A DNA stretch of 64,000 bases from Spirodela intermedia (Eukaryota; Streptophyta; Magnoliopsida; Alismatales; Araceae): assembly GCA_902729315.2 (NCBI GenBank), contig LR746275.1:1520501-1584500 (forward strand), read 5' to 3'. Under the pieces are notes generated by a model that searched no databases, was not told the DNA's origin, and was given only the letters and a program-made list of their open reading frames with translations. Shown in pieces: positions 48,781 to 61,600 of the stretch. Numbering within the stretch: the first letter of the stretch is position 1; each line of letters opens with the position of its first letter. The position numbers were made by a program, and so were the translations under genes.

Positions 48781-51488
48781 ATGAGCTCGAGGCCTGTTCC
48801 GAGGAGAGAGAGTCCATGGGGATTGCCTGAGGGTGACACGCGACAGCCCCAAGCGCATCGGTGCAACGACAGAGCGGAGGATGTTATCCAGGTAGAAACC
48901 ATCCCGCGGCTTCATTTTCCTGGCGTTCGCCTGGGCATTCCGATCCTTTTTTATTCTTCGTTCTTTCCTATCTCTGTTCTCCTAGTGTTTATCTGAGCAC
49001 CTGCAGTCTAGGATCGTTCACTCCATATTCTTGAAAATCATCGACTTATGAGCAGCTAGCTTACATCGGATTACTAATCACGACAACTGGCATATATTTA
49101 TTCTATATTTTTTTTTGGTTTCTCAGCAATGGCTGTGTAAATTTGTATGAAAACTCAAAAAACTGCGTTCGGTTCCAAGATTTTGTACCATTATCGTCAT
49201 TAATGGGATCATCTGGGAATGAGCCTGCTGGTTATCTTTCATGTTAATCTATGCATTGTGGCATATGAAAGGGATTCCGCACATTCATTACCTCCTATGT
49301 AACTTCTGATAGTTTATTCCTCAGTTTTCAGAATTTTTAAAGGATGAGGAAAGAGTGATCAATGATTATCATATATCTTTATTGACATAAATTTCGTGAA
49401 ATTTTCTTCAAATGAGTTTTGATCATCTCCAGCTTGGAGGCAGTCATCTAACTAGCAGAAGCCTTGCCATGAGATTCCACGGTTTCATTGTTCTTGGAAA
49501 ACAGATAGCCTTGATTTAGATTTTTCTTTGAAAAGTTTCTTCAATCAGCAAGGTAGGAATATATCTGACGAAGCTTGTCTAAAGTACTTTCGCTGAAATT
49601 CTAAATCTCGCAATCAAATGCAGCTCTTCAGTAGTTACGACATTGGTTTTGAAGTTGCAACTAACATATATGGCACATTTTCTGGAGAATCATGAGGCAA
49701 CAAACTAGTCGCCTCACTCTGGGTGAATACTTGTGTCATAGATCATATAACATGTGAACATAAAACCTTTGTTTCTGGGTGAGATCAGTGGAGGGAAACT
49801 CACTGTGCAGCTAGTGAGAAGAATCTGGAATCTGAGTTTCTGAGCGGACTCCCTTTAACAAGTTTTTACTTAAATGAGTTCGAGACCTAGGTCTGGCTTT
49901 CCTTGTCTATATGTGGTCAGAGGCTGTATGTTATTTCCATGGTCATAAAAGTATCAGAGGACTAACCATGCAAAGATATATTTTTTTTCCCCATTTTACC
50001 ATGCTTCCTTCTTCTCTAATGAATATTACCATCACCTTCTTCTTTTTCTCCTTATTAATTTCATGGTGAGGGAAATATCCTGGAATGAAATCTGAAACAG
50101 TGTTCATGAAGTGATGTGCTTCTGAATAATAAATAAATGCATTATCCTGGTCTTTCTGAATGCAGTGTAACGTGGTTTCTTTGTAATGAAAACCTTGCAG
50201 GCTTGCTTTGAAGGGAATCCCTTTAAGACAGTTCCTGGCCCTTTCAAACTCTTTTGGCGATGCATGCGCTCAAAACCCGGGTAATCTTCTGTCACTCCGA
50301 TAGTTCAGTCTCAAAGCTTTCTTTCCAAATTTCTCATCTCTTTCTTCATCCCCGGCATTGGTTGGATCTGTCCCATTAGGTGATCTCCGATGCTTAACTT
50401 GCTTTAGAATTCTCTAGACAAATTCGGGATAATGGAATACTATTATCTGCATTCAGCTTATGTAGATCATGGATTTAATGGTCAATAAGTTGCACCCTTA
50501 ACCTGGACGAGAGAGAATACTTGGATGCTTTGCCCGTGATTGCCCATGTTGATTTGGCCGTGCTGCCTTGGAACCAAAAGTTTAGAATAACTAACTGATG
50601 AGTGATGAAGATTATAAGAAATCTTATGCCTACGAAGGATAATATGCGCCTTGTTTTGCAAGTTGCTGTGCACAGGAGAGGTTAAAAGCACGGTTTATCC
50701 ACCTTGATCTTTATCAGTGGACTGTTAAGGATGGAAATAACAAGTTTAGATGCAGATTTGTGACGAACAGTTATAATGCCGAGAAACTCAGCCACTGATC
50801 CCTTATTTTGGTGAGAATCATAAAAGTTTGCATCAGCTGGTCAAAGGAAACAGCTTCTTTCCGGCAATGAATAAAAAATAGATTAAATAATTTTATTATT
50901 GCAATAGCTTTGAGAGAATGTCTTTACATTTAATTATAATATGCATTTCTTTCAACAAAAGCTACAAATGGTATTTTCTAATCAGGCTGCAATCCTGTTA
51001 GATTAGCTGTTTCTGATGACACAGTAAACCAATATGCAGCTCTCATTCTCTCTGCTTGCATCCCGTTATTTTTCCTTTCTTTAGATGATTTATACAAATA
51101 TGTGTGCATGTATTTTAATTTACATTAGCCCCTTGGTTCCATCTTTTCTTCCCTATTATTTTCATTCCATGAAATGATGTGCATGTACATGTATATATTA
51201 TTTTGTTTATATCCATAATGAACTTATCTACTATTTTTTCGTTCCCTGAATGACATATACATCTATATAAATATATGCATAGCTTTATTTTGGATCCATG
51301 ATTAGCCCATATTTTCTATATTTACTTACATTCCTATGAAATTTTAATTCCTTGAAATTTATATAAAACCTCCAGATGTTCGACTATGTCTTTGTTAACA
51401 GTGTTCAGTTGTGTGCAGGGAAGAACCAACTGAGCCCTTCTACTACTTGGACTTGGATCCACCACAGAGAGAGGTGAAGCTTGAGTGA
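48781..51488 (+). CDS. conserved plant protein of unknown function, 86 aa, three exons
   Basis: Assembled from exons 48781-48891, 50201-50280 and 51419-51488; phases 0 and 2 fit, donors are GTAGAA and GTAATC, acceptors TTGCAG and GTGCAG. The product begins MSSRPVPRRESPWGLPEGD and contains HRCNDRAEDVIQ, ACFEGNPFKTVPGPFKLFW, RCMRSKPGEEPTEPFYYL and a C-terminal DLDPPQREVKLE. I recall closely similar short proteins in other land plants, annotated only as uncharacterised. There is no signal peptide, membrane segment or catalytic motif; the middle third is strongly conserved in memory and the ends are polar. Three cysteines are present. The function is unknown. The gene is hard to see by open-frame search because its longest exon is 111 bases. 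Confidence 0.82.
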
Positions 51489-53781
51489 TGCCATCTAGAG
51501 AAAGAATGGTGACATGAAGAGTTCCAAGAGATGCAACTCTACGCTAATAATTCCTAAAAAGTGAAAAAAAAAAACTCTAAAGATTCTCCCCATCCCTTGC
51601 CTTGATGCAATGCTTATCTAGATCAAGGCGATGCAATCCTTCTCTTCTTTTCTATTTCTAGAAAAAAGTAGACTTGTGCATCGGCTTGCCAGGGGAGGAG
51701 GTCTGTGAAGAACAGTTTAAGGGTTTTATCACGTCTCCCTTTCTCTCATCAACTATTTTCTTGGGTGTTTTCCCCATGGAAAAAAAACACCATTTTAACT
51801 TTCAAAAACAGTTTCTCATCATAGGGGGGTTGTAAATTTAGTTTTCTAATATTGAGGTTGGGTGTGAAATCTTATTTGCAGGTTTGATTGAATTTAGAGC
51901 CATTTTCCTCTACCAATTATGTATTTTTCATATTTTGATATTTAGATATATAGAGATGTAGCTATGTGCTTATGCAGGGGGCATCTGAGATGTTTGCAAG
52001 CTTTAGAAGATTAGGTCACACTTTGGCCATATGACCAGTAAGGATCCATGTTTAGCCCTTTGGGTGGGTCATGCTTGAGCCTATCAAGGATCTATCATTT
52101 GGAATTATATGACCATTAGAGACTTTTTATAAAAATCTTAGTAGGCCAACCACCAATCTTGACTTTTTCCAAACCTAACTTTTATAATAAAAAGCTGAAA
52201 ATAGAGTTGATTTCTACCTTTCTCAATCCTTTTTGACTTCTGGGCTTCAAGAGGTTTTTCTGCCATAAAAGCATGAAAATTGTCTAAAAAAAATTACAAC
52301 CCATTTGTTCATGGTCATTTGTTAGAGTATTAAAAAAAAATGTCATGTATGTTATTAATGTATGTAATCATGAATCCCTGGCCTTACTTAATAAGAGTCT
52401 TGAACCCTAGTGTTTGGGAGATTTCTTGTTTGAGTATGAGTCTCATAAAATGATGTATGGCTCTAAGTTCACTTAAAAAGACTCAAAAGCCTTCCTTCAT
52501 TGTATTTTCATCTTAAAGTTTTTTATTTTGGATTTATTATAGATTCACGTTCTTGAGCTGTTGACTAGACCCTTGGATTAAGTTTGGCTTTAAATAATAT
52601 TTTTAACAAAGATAGTAAATTATCTTTCAGTTCTTTGGCTCTTAAGTTCATCATCTTTTTCTAATTTTTCTATGGTCAAAGAAATTACGTTCTATCATTG
52701 ATTGTGTCTTGATAAGTTGTAAATAAAAGTAATCAAAGAAAAACCATCATAGAGGTGTCGATATGGTCAGACGAACAGTTCTTGAGAGCTTAATGAGCTA
52801 AAAAAACCTGAAGGTTATGAAGACCATTATTTTCTTATAAACCTAAGTGCCCTCAAATCTCATGTTATTAAGATTCTCTCTTATTGATTCTTTTTTCTTT
52901 GCTAATCTTGAAGATTTTGTTATTTTGCAAGACCATGAATTCAATATTATGTTTAGGAATTAATATTCAAGTCATAAGGGTGAACTCTCTCATTTTTTAC
53001 TTTTATTTTTCCTCACTTGTGGGCTTGGGACCTCTTGTTTTAGGAAACATCCTTGACTTTTACTTCTCTCCACACATTTCCCTTCAAGCGTTGACTTCCT
53101 CAGGTTTAGGGTTTTAAAAAGTGATTTTTTTTTTTACTTCAAGTGTTGATTTAAATGTGTTATGTGTGGTTGACTTGTGTTATCATATATCAATAGTTTT
53201 CCATTTTAGGTGGAACTTCGGTTTTGGTTCAAGTTCATCAACTTTTTCCCTCAATTAATACTGACAAATAATTTTGTAATCGTCTAATTTTTTAACCATT
53301 TTTCAATAAAAAGCCTGAAAAAAATAATCTTAATGTATGTATTTCATTGGCTTGAACCCATGTAAAATATGATGATAAACTAGTCAAGAAATAAATATTA
53401 TTTTATTGGATATAACTTGAAACCCCTACCCTAAGTTTATAAAATAGCTAAAGTCAACAGGTCCCATAATTTCGTTTAGCCTAAAATCACGACTTATTAA
53501 AAATTCATATGATAAATGCATGAAATTGCAACTTGGAGGAAAATATTGAAGTATGATATTTGTACATGGACGTTTGAGTAGATTTCATACTTCGTTAGGA
53601 CGTTCAATCTGGGTCCGTCTCGCTACGAATCCGTCTGTTTACAAAGTTTTGAGTGAACCAGCCCGTGTCCGAGCCCGCTGGGTGGTTGTAGCCGGCAGCA
53701 AGGTCCCAACTTGGCGGCGGCGGCGGCGAGGGAGGAGGGAAGGGTAGGCGAGTTGAACAGTGCAGCGGTTGTGGCCGGCGA
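51489..53781. other. 3' flank of the 86-aa gene and AT-rich spacer
   Basis: AT-rich with no supported gene. A short frame at 52884-53117 lacks recognisable features. From about 53600 the GC content rises into the leader of the mS34 gene. Confidence 0.5.
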
Positions 53782-56043
53782 ATGGCGGTGACGGCGAGCA
53801 GGGCGGTCGGCTTCCTCAGGCAGGGAGCGTTCAGCTTCTTCAGAGTCCTGAGCTCTTCGTCCATGGCTTCTCCGGCTCCAGGGGCAGCTGCGGCGTCGGA
53901 AGCGGCGGCCGCCAAGAAGCCTAAGCGGAAGAAGAAGAAGAACCTCTTCGAGGTGGCTCAGTTCCTGCCAGATTGGGGGATCGGATACAACATGGCGAAG
54001 AACCACTGGGAGGGCATCTCCTACAAGATCACCAAGATTAACCTCTACAAGGTCTAACCCAACCTTCTCATCTCTCTATCTCTCTCAGTTTGTACGCTGT
54101 GATCTTTCCGATTCTCTAACACCTTTTCTTTTCTTTCGCTACTGCTTCCTTATTATGATCATCCCTGACAGGATGGGAGGCACGGGAAGGCGTGGGGGAT
54201 TTTCTACAAGGACGGTGAGGCCTCATCTTTACGGCTTCCTTCCTTGTTTCACCGCCATGGAGCTAGGGATTGAGATTCATTTTCATCTACCTTTCACCGT
54301 ACACACGTATCAGAAGAACATTTCTCGTTCAAGTCTGTAAACTGGTTGGACGTCTTCATCTGCTATTCTACACTTGTTCAGACTCATTGAGTGAACATGA
54401 AATTGTGTTATGATTTATAAGTTTTCCTTTTAAAGTTAAGATTTCATATATTTAACGATCTGATCATGTTAAACATATATTAAATTCCTAGTTTTATCAT
54501 TATAATTTTGGTTCTAACGTTTAAATAAAAAGTTTTTAGCCTTAAGATCGTCATTTGTCCACTGTCTCTTGGCGGCCTCTCCTGGCATTATATGACTGGA
54601 TAGGCATCCAAAATCTATCAGATGGAACCCCCTCCGAGTGCAATTTCCTTGGGTTAGAACAACTGAACTTCCAAGCTAGTTAATTAGAGAGTGATAAATC
54701 GGATCGGATAGGACCAACTGGAAATTTTGGGCAGGATTACCATGTAAATCTTGCATAGGATAAGAGTATTATTAGTGAGATGATTTGACAGTAATCATTA
54801 TAATTTAATGATTATGGCCAGTGATTTTGACCATGGAAATGGTTATCCACTGTTATTTCGATTGCATTTTTTATATCTTCTTGTTCTATTCTTGAAAAGT
54901 GCCACTATTCTTTTTTGTCGTCCACACTGCAAGTTTCGAAGAATCGTAGGATTGCGGTCCGTCTCATTTTTTCACAGCTTTTCCCTTGATGAACAGGCCT
55001 CTTTGTTCTTCCTTTCTCTAAGTTCTATAAATTGAGGATGTCAGGCTTCAGTGCAAATCGTCGCACTAGGAAACTCTGTTATTCTTCATTTTTTTCACAA
55101 TAATATGAAACACTATAATTCTACCTATTTAATGAATAGTTTCCCATAACCATTTATTTTGTGTATTTTAAATCTTGGTTATGGGAGAAAAGTTTATACA
55201 GGGCAATGATGCGTTTGTCTATGGTACTGAATAGGGGCTCATTAGCCATTGACTTTTATACACATTTAATTATTAAATGGCTGCATTTTTCCTAAGTTAT
55301 TTTGATCTCAGACTAATGTTCTTTTTGAGCATTTTTGTATGGAATTTTGTTTTTTTAAGGCAAACCTTTGCTTCCCATGGCTACTCAACCTAGCAGCAAC
55401 ATTCTTGTCGATGATGCATATGCTGTATATCATATTGCTTACATATCTTAAATGACATATGAAGAACTCTCAGTTTATGGGGCATTTGTTGGCTGATTGT
55501 GGCAGATAAACTGATCTTTGTCTGTTCTCCTATCATATTTGGCTTCACTGTCCTGAATTTATTCGAATCAATTCAACCTCAGAGTCTTAGAAGAGATTTT
55601 TTTTAAAAAAAACCCAGCAAAGTAGGGTCAGGAAAACAGATCCTAAACTAGAATGCTAGTCACATACTGATTACCATATAAATCTACGTAATTCCATCTT
55701 CTGTCTCCCTCCTTTGAGGCCCTGTCTCCTGCATCTTTCTTCATATACATTCAAATTATCATCCCAGACATGTTGGCCATCCATTCTTTTTTCAGACTTG
55801 GATCTTCATATCTATGAGATTTGTTCATACACCCATTTGGGCAATCTAGACCCCCTCATCTGGCCAGATACTTGAAAGGGTCTCTCTGATTCGCCAGCCA
55901 TTTCTGCAGGTTTGCCCGCCGCCGACACCCCCAAGAAGATCAGCGGCGTTCATAAGCGGGGGTGGAGGTACATACCCGAATCAAGAAAGAAGAAGCTAGA
56001 GAAGACGCCTGATGGAGGAGAGGAGCAAACCTTGGCGGCTTAG
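53782..56043 (+). CDS. mitochondrial small ribosomal subunit protein mS34 (MRPS34), three exons
   Basis: Exons 53782-54051, 54172-54214 and 55910-56043 join in phase (0, then 1) to about 148 residues. The N-terminus (MAVTASRAVGFLRQ, then GAFSFFRVLSSSS) is Arg- and Ser-rich without acidic residues, a likely mitochondrial presequence. A basic KKPKRKKKKN stretch follows, then the conserved core NLFEVAQFLPDWGIGYNMAK, HWEGISYKITKINLYK, DGRHGKAWGIFYKDG, and KISGVHKRGWRYIPES near the C-terminus. This matches plant proteins annotated as 28S ribosomal protein S34, part of the mitoribosome small subunit. The first exon is GC-rich and the second only 43 bases. The ATG at 53782 is the one that supplies the presequence; a second Met at residue 28 would lack most of it. 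Confidence 0.9.
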
Positions 56044-56264
56044 CTCAGTCAGCTGTATTTCCCCAATTTTTATGGGTTTTTTTTTTGTCCTAAAAATCTA
56101 GCGAAGAACTTTGGTTTCTTGTGGAAAGGTTCTTGATTATGATTTGGGTGACAGCAACTGACGATTCCGATAAGGAGGATGCCCTCTCTAATCATCGGAA
56201 GCTTTTTTGCTGCAGGAGCTGGTTGATAGATGTAGTCTTTTCAGCTTTTAATGATTTCTTTGAA
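56044..56264. other. mS34 3' untranslated region
   Basis: Directly follows the mS34 stop codon at 56041-56043. T-rich runs and no open frame. The poly(A) site cannot be placed. Confidence 0.4.
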
Positions 56265-56490
56265 ACGGGCCAAAGTTCTTAAAAATTAAGAGGCCATTTT
56301 TGGTCAGTTAAGAAACGGGCTTTTCGGCCCATTTTTGGTCGGATGAGTAACGAGCTTTGAAGCCTATTTTTACGGCAGTTCAGAAACGGGCTTTTGGACC
56401 CCATTTTGGGTCAGTTAAGTAACGGGCTTTTGAGCTTTATTTTTGGTCAGATGAGTCACGGGCTTTTGGGCCTGTTTGGTGGGCCCATAT
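56265..56490 (+). repeat. 36-bp tandem repeat downstream of mS34
   Basis: The word ACGGGC (once ACGAGC) starts at 56265, 56315, 56350, 56386, 56422 and 56458; the last four steps are 35, 36, 36 and 36 bp. A typical unit reads ACGGGCTTTT, then GGRCCCATTTTTGG, then TCAGTTRAGTA. The array ends in TGGGCCTG and TGGGCCCAT, so site II-like words recur within it. Confidence 0.9.
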
Positions 56491-57300
56491 TTTTCCTTAC
56501 GACGATCGAGCCTATCAGTCACCTGAGGAACCCCATTCTCCACGCTTGCTTTTTATTTTATTTTTATTCGAAAATCTTCAATCGGATGTGAGGACTTTAT
56601 TGAATGAAATAAATGTTGGTAGGTTTGTCATTTAGACATTGAAAAATCTCAGGAAATTGAGTCTGATCGTTGGGGAATTCTCTTTTTTAAAAGAAAAGAA
56701 AATACTCGAGATAATCCCACATTAAATATTTTACTTTATACCTTCAAATTTTTTATTTATAATTTGGTCTCGAATATTTAAGTTGGCTGGTAATTCACAG
56801 AAAAACATTATTAATTATTTTTATCTATGCTTGGAATATAATTATAAATATGTAAATAACTAATACTGGGTGATATTATTCCAAAATTGGGGGTTTTTTC
56901 GCACAATTTCCAAAATATTTAGAAATTATGATCATGAACCATTGAAAAATATGGCCCACTTTGTGAACAATTTGAAATGACGATTCTACCCCCGCGAGGT
57001 TCAAAATTCAAAATCCCTCTGTCGGGAAAGATTCCTACATGCCCTCCCTTATCGTACTCCGCCGGCGGCTCCGATTTCTTAAACGGATCCCTTATTAAAG
57101 GAGTCTCTCACCCTGATTCGTAGAGGGGTACATGATAAGACATTCCGCCGTCGGACCAACGACCTCGACCCCTCGCCAGCTATTCTCCACTCTCACCTCG
57201 CAGTGGGGCTGCGAGAGAGACCCACCGGCTGTGACCGGAAGGCGGAGATGGGGGTGACAATATCATTAGATTCAAATGTCACTGCAATAAGTGTTACGAT
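56491..57300. other. spacer between mS34 and SINAT genes
   Basis: AT-rich to about 56990, then GC-richer sequence that should hold the SINAT promoter. No gene was seen. Confidence 0.45.
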
Positions 57301-58686
57301 ATCCAGTAACGACTACGTGGCGGCAGATCGGTGGTTGATGAGCTCCTGAGAAAGGAGGAGGAAGATGCCGAAAGGAATTAGAACAATGTTGGGGCCCGAG
57401 GAGGTACGATTCCTCGGGTGGTTCCCGAGGGCCATCAGACCACGTCAAGTCTCTCTCTCTCTCTCTCTCCCCTCGGGGTTTGTCACTTCCCGACGGGGAG
57501 TAGTTTGCCAACGGGCTTTTAATTCGAACTCGCCTTCATCCTCTTCCCCCCCCCCACCCATTCTGTCGGCGCTCACCACTCTCCGCTCCCATTCCCCCCA
57601 CTCTCCTTCTCTCTCTCTCTGTATCTTGCTGTATCTTGCCCCGTTTTCTCATTCATCCTGGTGGCTTCCGGTGGAGGTATGGTTCTTTGAGGAGGGCACA
57701 TCAAGAGGAGGGAGGAGAGGGGGATAAGCTCTGATCTCTGGGGGGGGAAGGACGTGCGGGGTTCGTTCCTTCATCTTCTTCTTCTCCTAGGTACAATGTG
57801 CACCTGCCCTTTTCTAAAGCCTCAAATTTTACTGCTGTTGTGCATTGCGGGTCCTCCGTTTTTGAGCTGTTTATTTTTCTCGCCGTTCTTGATGAAGGTA
57901 ATCCTTGTGAATAGGGCCACATGGGTTTTCCCTTTTTATATGGGTTTGTTATTATCTTGTAGTTCTTCAGTTCGATCTCGGATACATTGTCTGCTGCGAT
58001 TCTCGCTTTTCTTATGAAGGGCAGAGATGCCCCTTGCGAGGAATTTACCGGGGGTTTGAGTGAGTTTTTCTCTCATATCGTGCCCTTTTTCGCCGGCCAG
58101 TCTGACCGCACTGGTGATCGATGACTTCTTTTTCTTCTAATCACTATTTGAAAAGAAAGATCCCCACTTTGTTATACTAATGAGGAAAATTGAGCAATTT
58201 TTGTAAAAAATACTCGATGACTTAAGAAGAGTCTCTTTGTATTTGGAAAAAAAAACCAGTGGTGAGTGAGAGGTTTTCCCTTGATTCTATATTAATCTAT
58301 GTAAAGCTTCTGAGAGGACGATTCAATGTAGGGAGTCCGAAATGAAAATTGCCTCTTACAGCGCGTGGAACAATTTACATTTGAATTCTGTCTGCAACTG
58401 ATAACTCAATATTTTCTTCTTGAATGCCGTATTTTCTAATTTTTCTGATCTTCACTTCGAAGTAGTTTTCAATAAACGATTCCTAAGTTAGTTATCAGTT
58501 TAGCCCCAGGACGAATGGAAGGAATCGTGCCCAATGGTTTTCTGGGTAATGTATTACGCCGTTATAGGATTATAAATTCCACCTGCTGCCTGAATTCTTT
58601 TGTTTTTTATGAGAAATTTTTCTCTAGAGAAAACAATGACTTAAATCTTTCTGTCATGGACAGGCACATCTGTACTCTCTGAGATT
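57301..58686 (+). other. probable 5' untranslated exon and leader intron of the SINAT gene
   Basis: CT-rich leader-like sequence at about 57450-57790, then a good donor (GAAG|GTAATC at 57898) and a good acceptor (GGACAG|GCAC at 58663) 23 bases before the start codon at 58687. A 5' UTR intron of about 766 bp is therefore likely. Open frames in the leader, such as 57365-57727, are low-complexity. Confidence 0.5.
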
Positions 58687-61600
58687 ATGGCATCTGGTAA
58701 TGTGTTTTTTGATGACATGCGTACAAGTCCCGAGGTTATTGATCCACCAAAGAATGAAGACCTGGTGGATGTCAGTGAACACGTTAATGACCCAATTCAG
58801 TTTTCACCAAAGTCCAATATCACCGTTTCTAGCAGTGTTCGTGAGCTGTTGGAATGCCCCGTATGCTTGAATGCTATGTACCCTCCAATTCACCAGGTTT
58901 GAGTAATCATTTATTTTAATTTTCCTTAATATATGTATCATCTTTTTAATGCATTTTTTCTACTCGTCAAGAGAAGCTACTGGACATCCCCTTGATTTCT
59001 TGGCTTTTAAATCCCACAAATAAGCTTGTATAGATCGAATGTGAGCAGACAATATCATGCTGGCATATTTTAAGCGGTAGGCATAATTATAAGTAGGATT
59101 TTATATTTTTCCCCATCAAGGTTAGAACACCTTTGATGGATGAATTGGGATATTGTGTTTTCGAGTTAAGATCACATCTTGGTATTGTTTACTACAGTAT
59201 GTTACTTGATGCACATAGTGTAACAGAACACTGGAATCTCCACGTGGATAGATCCTCCTCATCTACTCTTCTCACATATTTCCTAATGAAACACAATTGA
59301 AACTTTGAGATTATTTGGTCTTGTTTTAGTGAATTTATTTCTTAGTTGTCATCCAAAGTTTGGTAGAATGTGTGAGGACGTTGGCCTCCAAGGTGACTGA
59401 GTCATTAGTTGACTAGCTTATGCCTAGGTGAAATGGAATTACCTTTCTTAATTTTATCTAGTGATAATTTTTATGGGGTGACAAACTTGTGGAATCGAGA
59501 AGATATTCAGGACATTACGTTGCTTAAAATAATATAATCTTATTTATTTCGTGATTAGTATATGAGATAGCTCTACCTCTAGAGAAACCTGGTTTACTTT
59601 TCGTGGTTTTTTTTTTTCTTTGTGATATTTTTCACATGTTAATGTGTGTTCAATTAACAGAGATTCAAAGTTAGAGTTTGTGATTTTTCTGTCTGAAGGT
59701 TTAGAATGTATGACTGATAGTCAGCTGGGTAAACTGTATAATTTTTTTATCGAACATCCTAAATTTCAACAGAATGAAGCTTTGAAATTGACATTTTCTG
59801 TGCAATGTGATTGATATGTTTTGTGGTGCCTCGTGATAAATGTTCTAATTAGGATAGATACCATTTAACTTGATCAAGGCCACCGAAGTTTACCCTTCTT
59901 CTAATTAGCATGAATTTCAACTTCACGAAAATTTAACTTCATGAACTTTGCATTAATGACTTCTACTCTTTTTTTATAGTTTTCTTAACTTATTTTTTCC
60001 TTGCTTCTTATAACTTACTTGTTCCCCTCTCTGTGTGGAAGATATTTCTCCTCATTGATTTCTCATCCAGAAGTTCTTCCATACCCTGCCCGGTCTGAAA
60101 CTCTGTTTGAATCTTCTCTGGCCCCCATATAATAATAATCTCATCAATAATAGCTTCCGTCTGAAGATCGTTGATTCATATACAAACTTAAAGGCCAAGA
60201 TGTTTCTATTTATGAGCACCCACGTTTTAAAAAAAAATCATTAAGCTTTTGTTTTGCCCCTCTTCTCTTTTCAGTGCTCAAATGGCCACACCCTTTGTTC
60301 TGGGTGCAAACCACGTGTACACAACAGATGCCCAACTTGCAGGCACGAGCTTGGCAACATTAGATGCCTTGCTCTGGAGAAAGTCGCTGCTTCTCTGGAA
60401 CTACCGTGCAAATACCAGAATTTTGGCTGTGTGGGGATCTTTCCATACTACTGCAAGTTGAAGCACGAATCTCTGTGCCCGTTCAGACCGTTCAACTGCC
60501 CGTATGCTGGATCGGAGTGCACGGTCGTGGGGGACGTGCCTTCCTTGGTGGCCCATCTCAAGGACGACCACAAGGTGGACATGCACAGTGGAAGCACCTT
60601 CAATCACCGCTATGTCAAGTCGAACCCCCATGAGGTTGAGAATGCCACGTGGATGCTGACGGTAACCTTCATAGCTCCATTCCATTCTGAATAAAAGATT
60701 GAAATTATCTTTTAGTTATTAATCCCTTGTTTGACATATGACTTTCATGCTCATCATGTCTTGTATATGTTGATGGGTACCCTTCATAGTTCCCTCAATG
60801 TTGAACAAAAAAGAAGAAGCGATTTATCTATTTATTAATTTCTTGATTAGCGTATTACATTCATAGTTCTCACACTATCTGTATCTGGATGGTGACAGCA
60901 ATATTCAATGCACTGTTGCAGCTCGAAGACAAAATGATGATTATTTTATTTGCTAATTATTTTTTTGATATATTAAGTACTTTTCTCACATTATGTGGAT
61001 CTTGACAGTAATATCCGTAGCTCTTTTGCATCCTGATTTTTTTTTGCAATTTTTATCTTTTATTGATTGCTTAATTGATAAATGGCTGACTTTCATAGTT
61101 CTCAGTGTGGATGCTAATGGCAACATTCATAGTTCCTTTCAATCTTGAAGAGAACATTTTGGTTAAGTCCCTTCATTAACTGCTTGATTAATTCATTACT
61201 TTCATAGTTGTCGCATTACATGAATACTGATTCTAACACTCATGTCCCTTCTTCTTCCTGAAGAATAAAAAAAAAATAGTCTGCCTATTAATTACTTACA
61301 AAGGGAGTGCCAGATGGCATTGGCCTTTATAACTGAACGCTTGATCTGGATGCCTGCCTAATCTGGATGCTGGGCTGTAATATTCAAATCTCTTTTTGAT
61401 CTTAAATTTAAAATGTCAAGTATCTTATTTATTAGTGTGGATGCTGGCTATAATGCTATTTTTGATGGCGATTAAGGGCGTTGACTTTCCTCGTCCAGGT
61501 CTTCAGCTGCTTCGGGCAGTATTTTTGTCTGCATTTTGAGGCATTCCAGCTGGGGATGGCGCCTGTGTACATAGCGTTCCTCCGGTTCATGGGGGACGAC

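Noticed and set aside
57365-57727. 120-codon frame before the SINAT start
   Set aside because: Composition is Ser/Leu-rich from CT runs and it fits the untranslated leader better than a protein.
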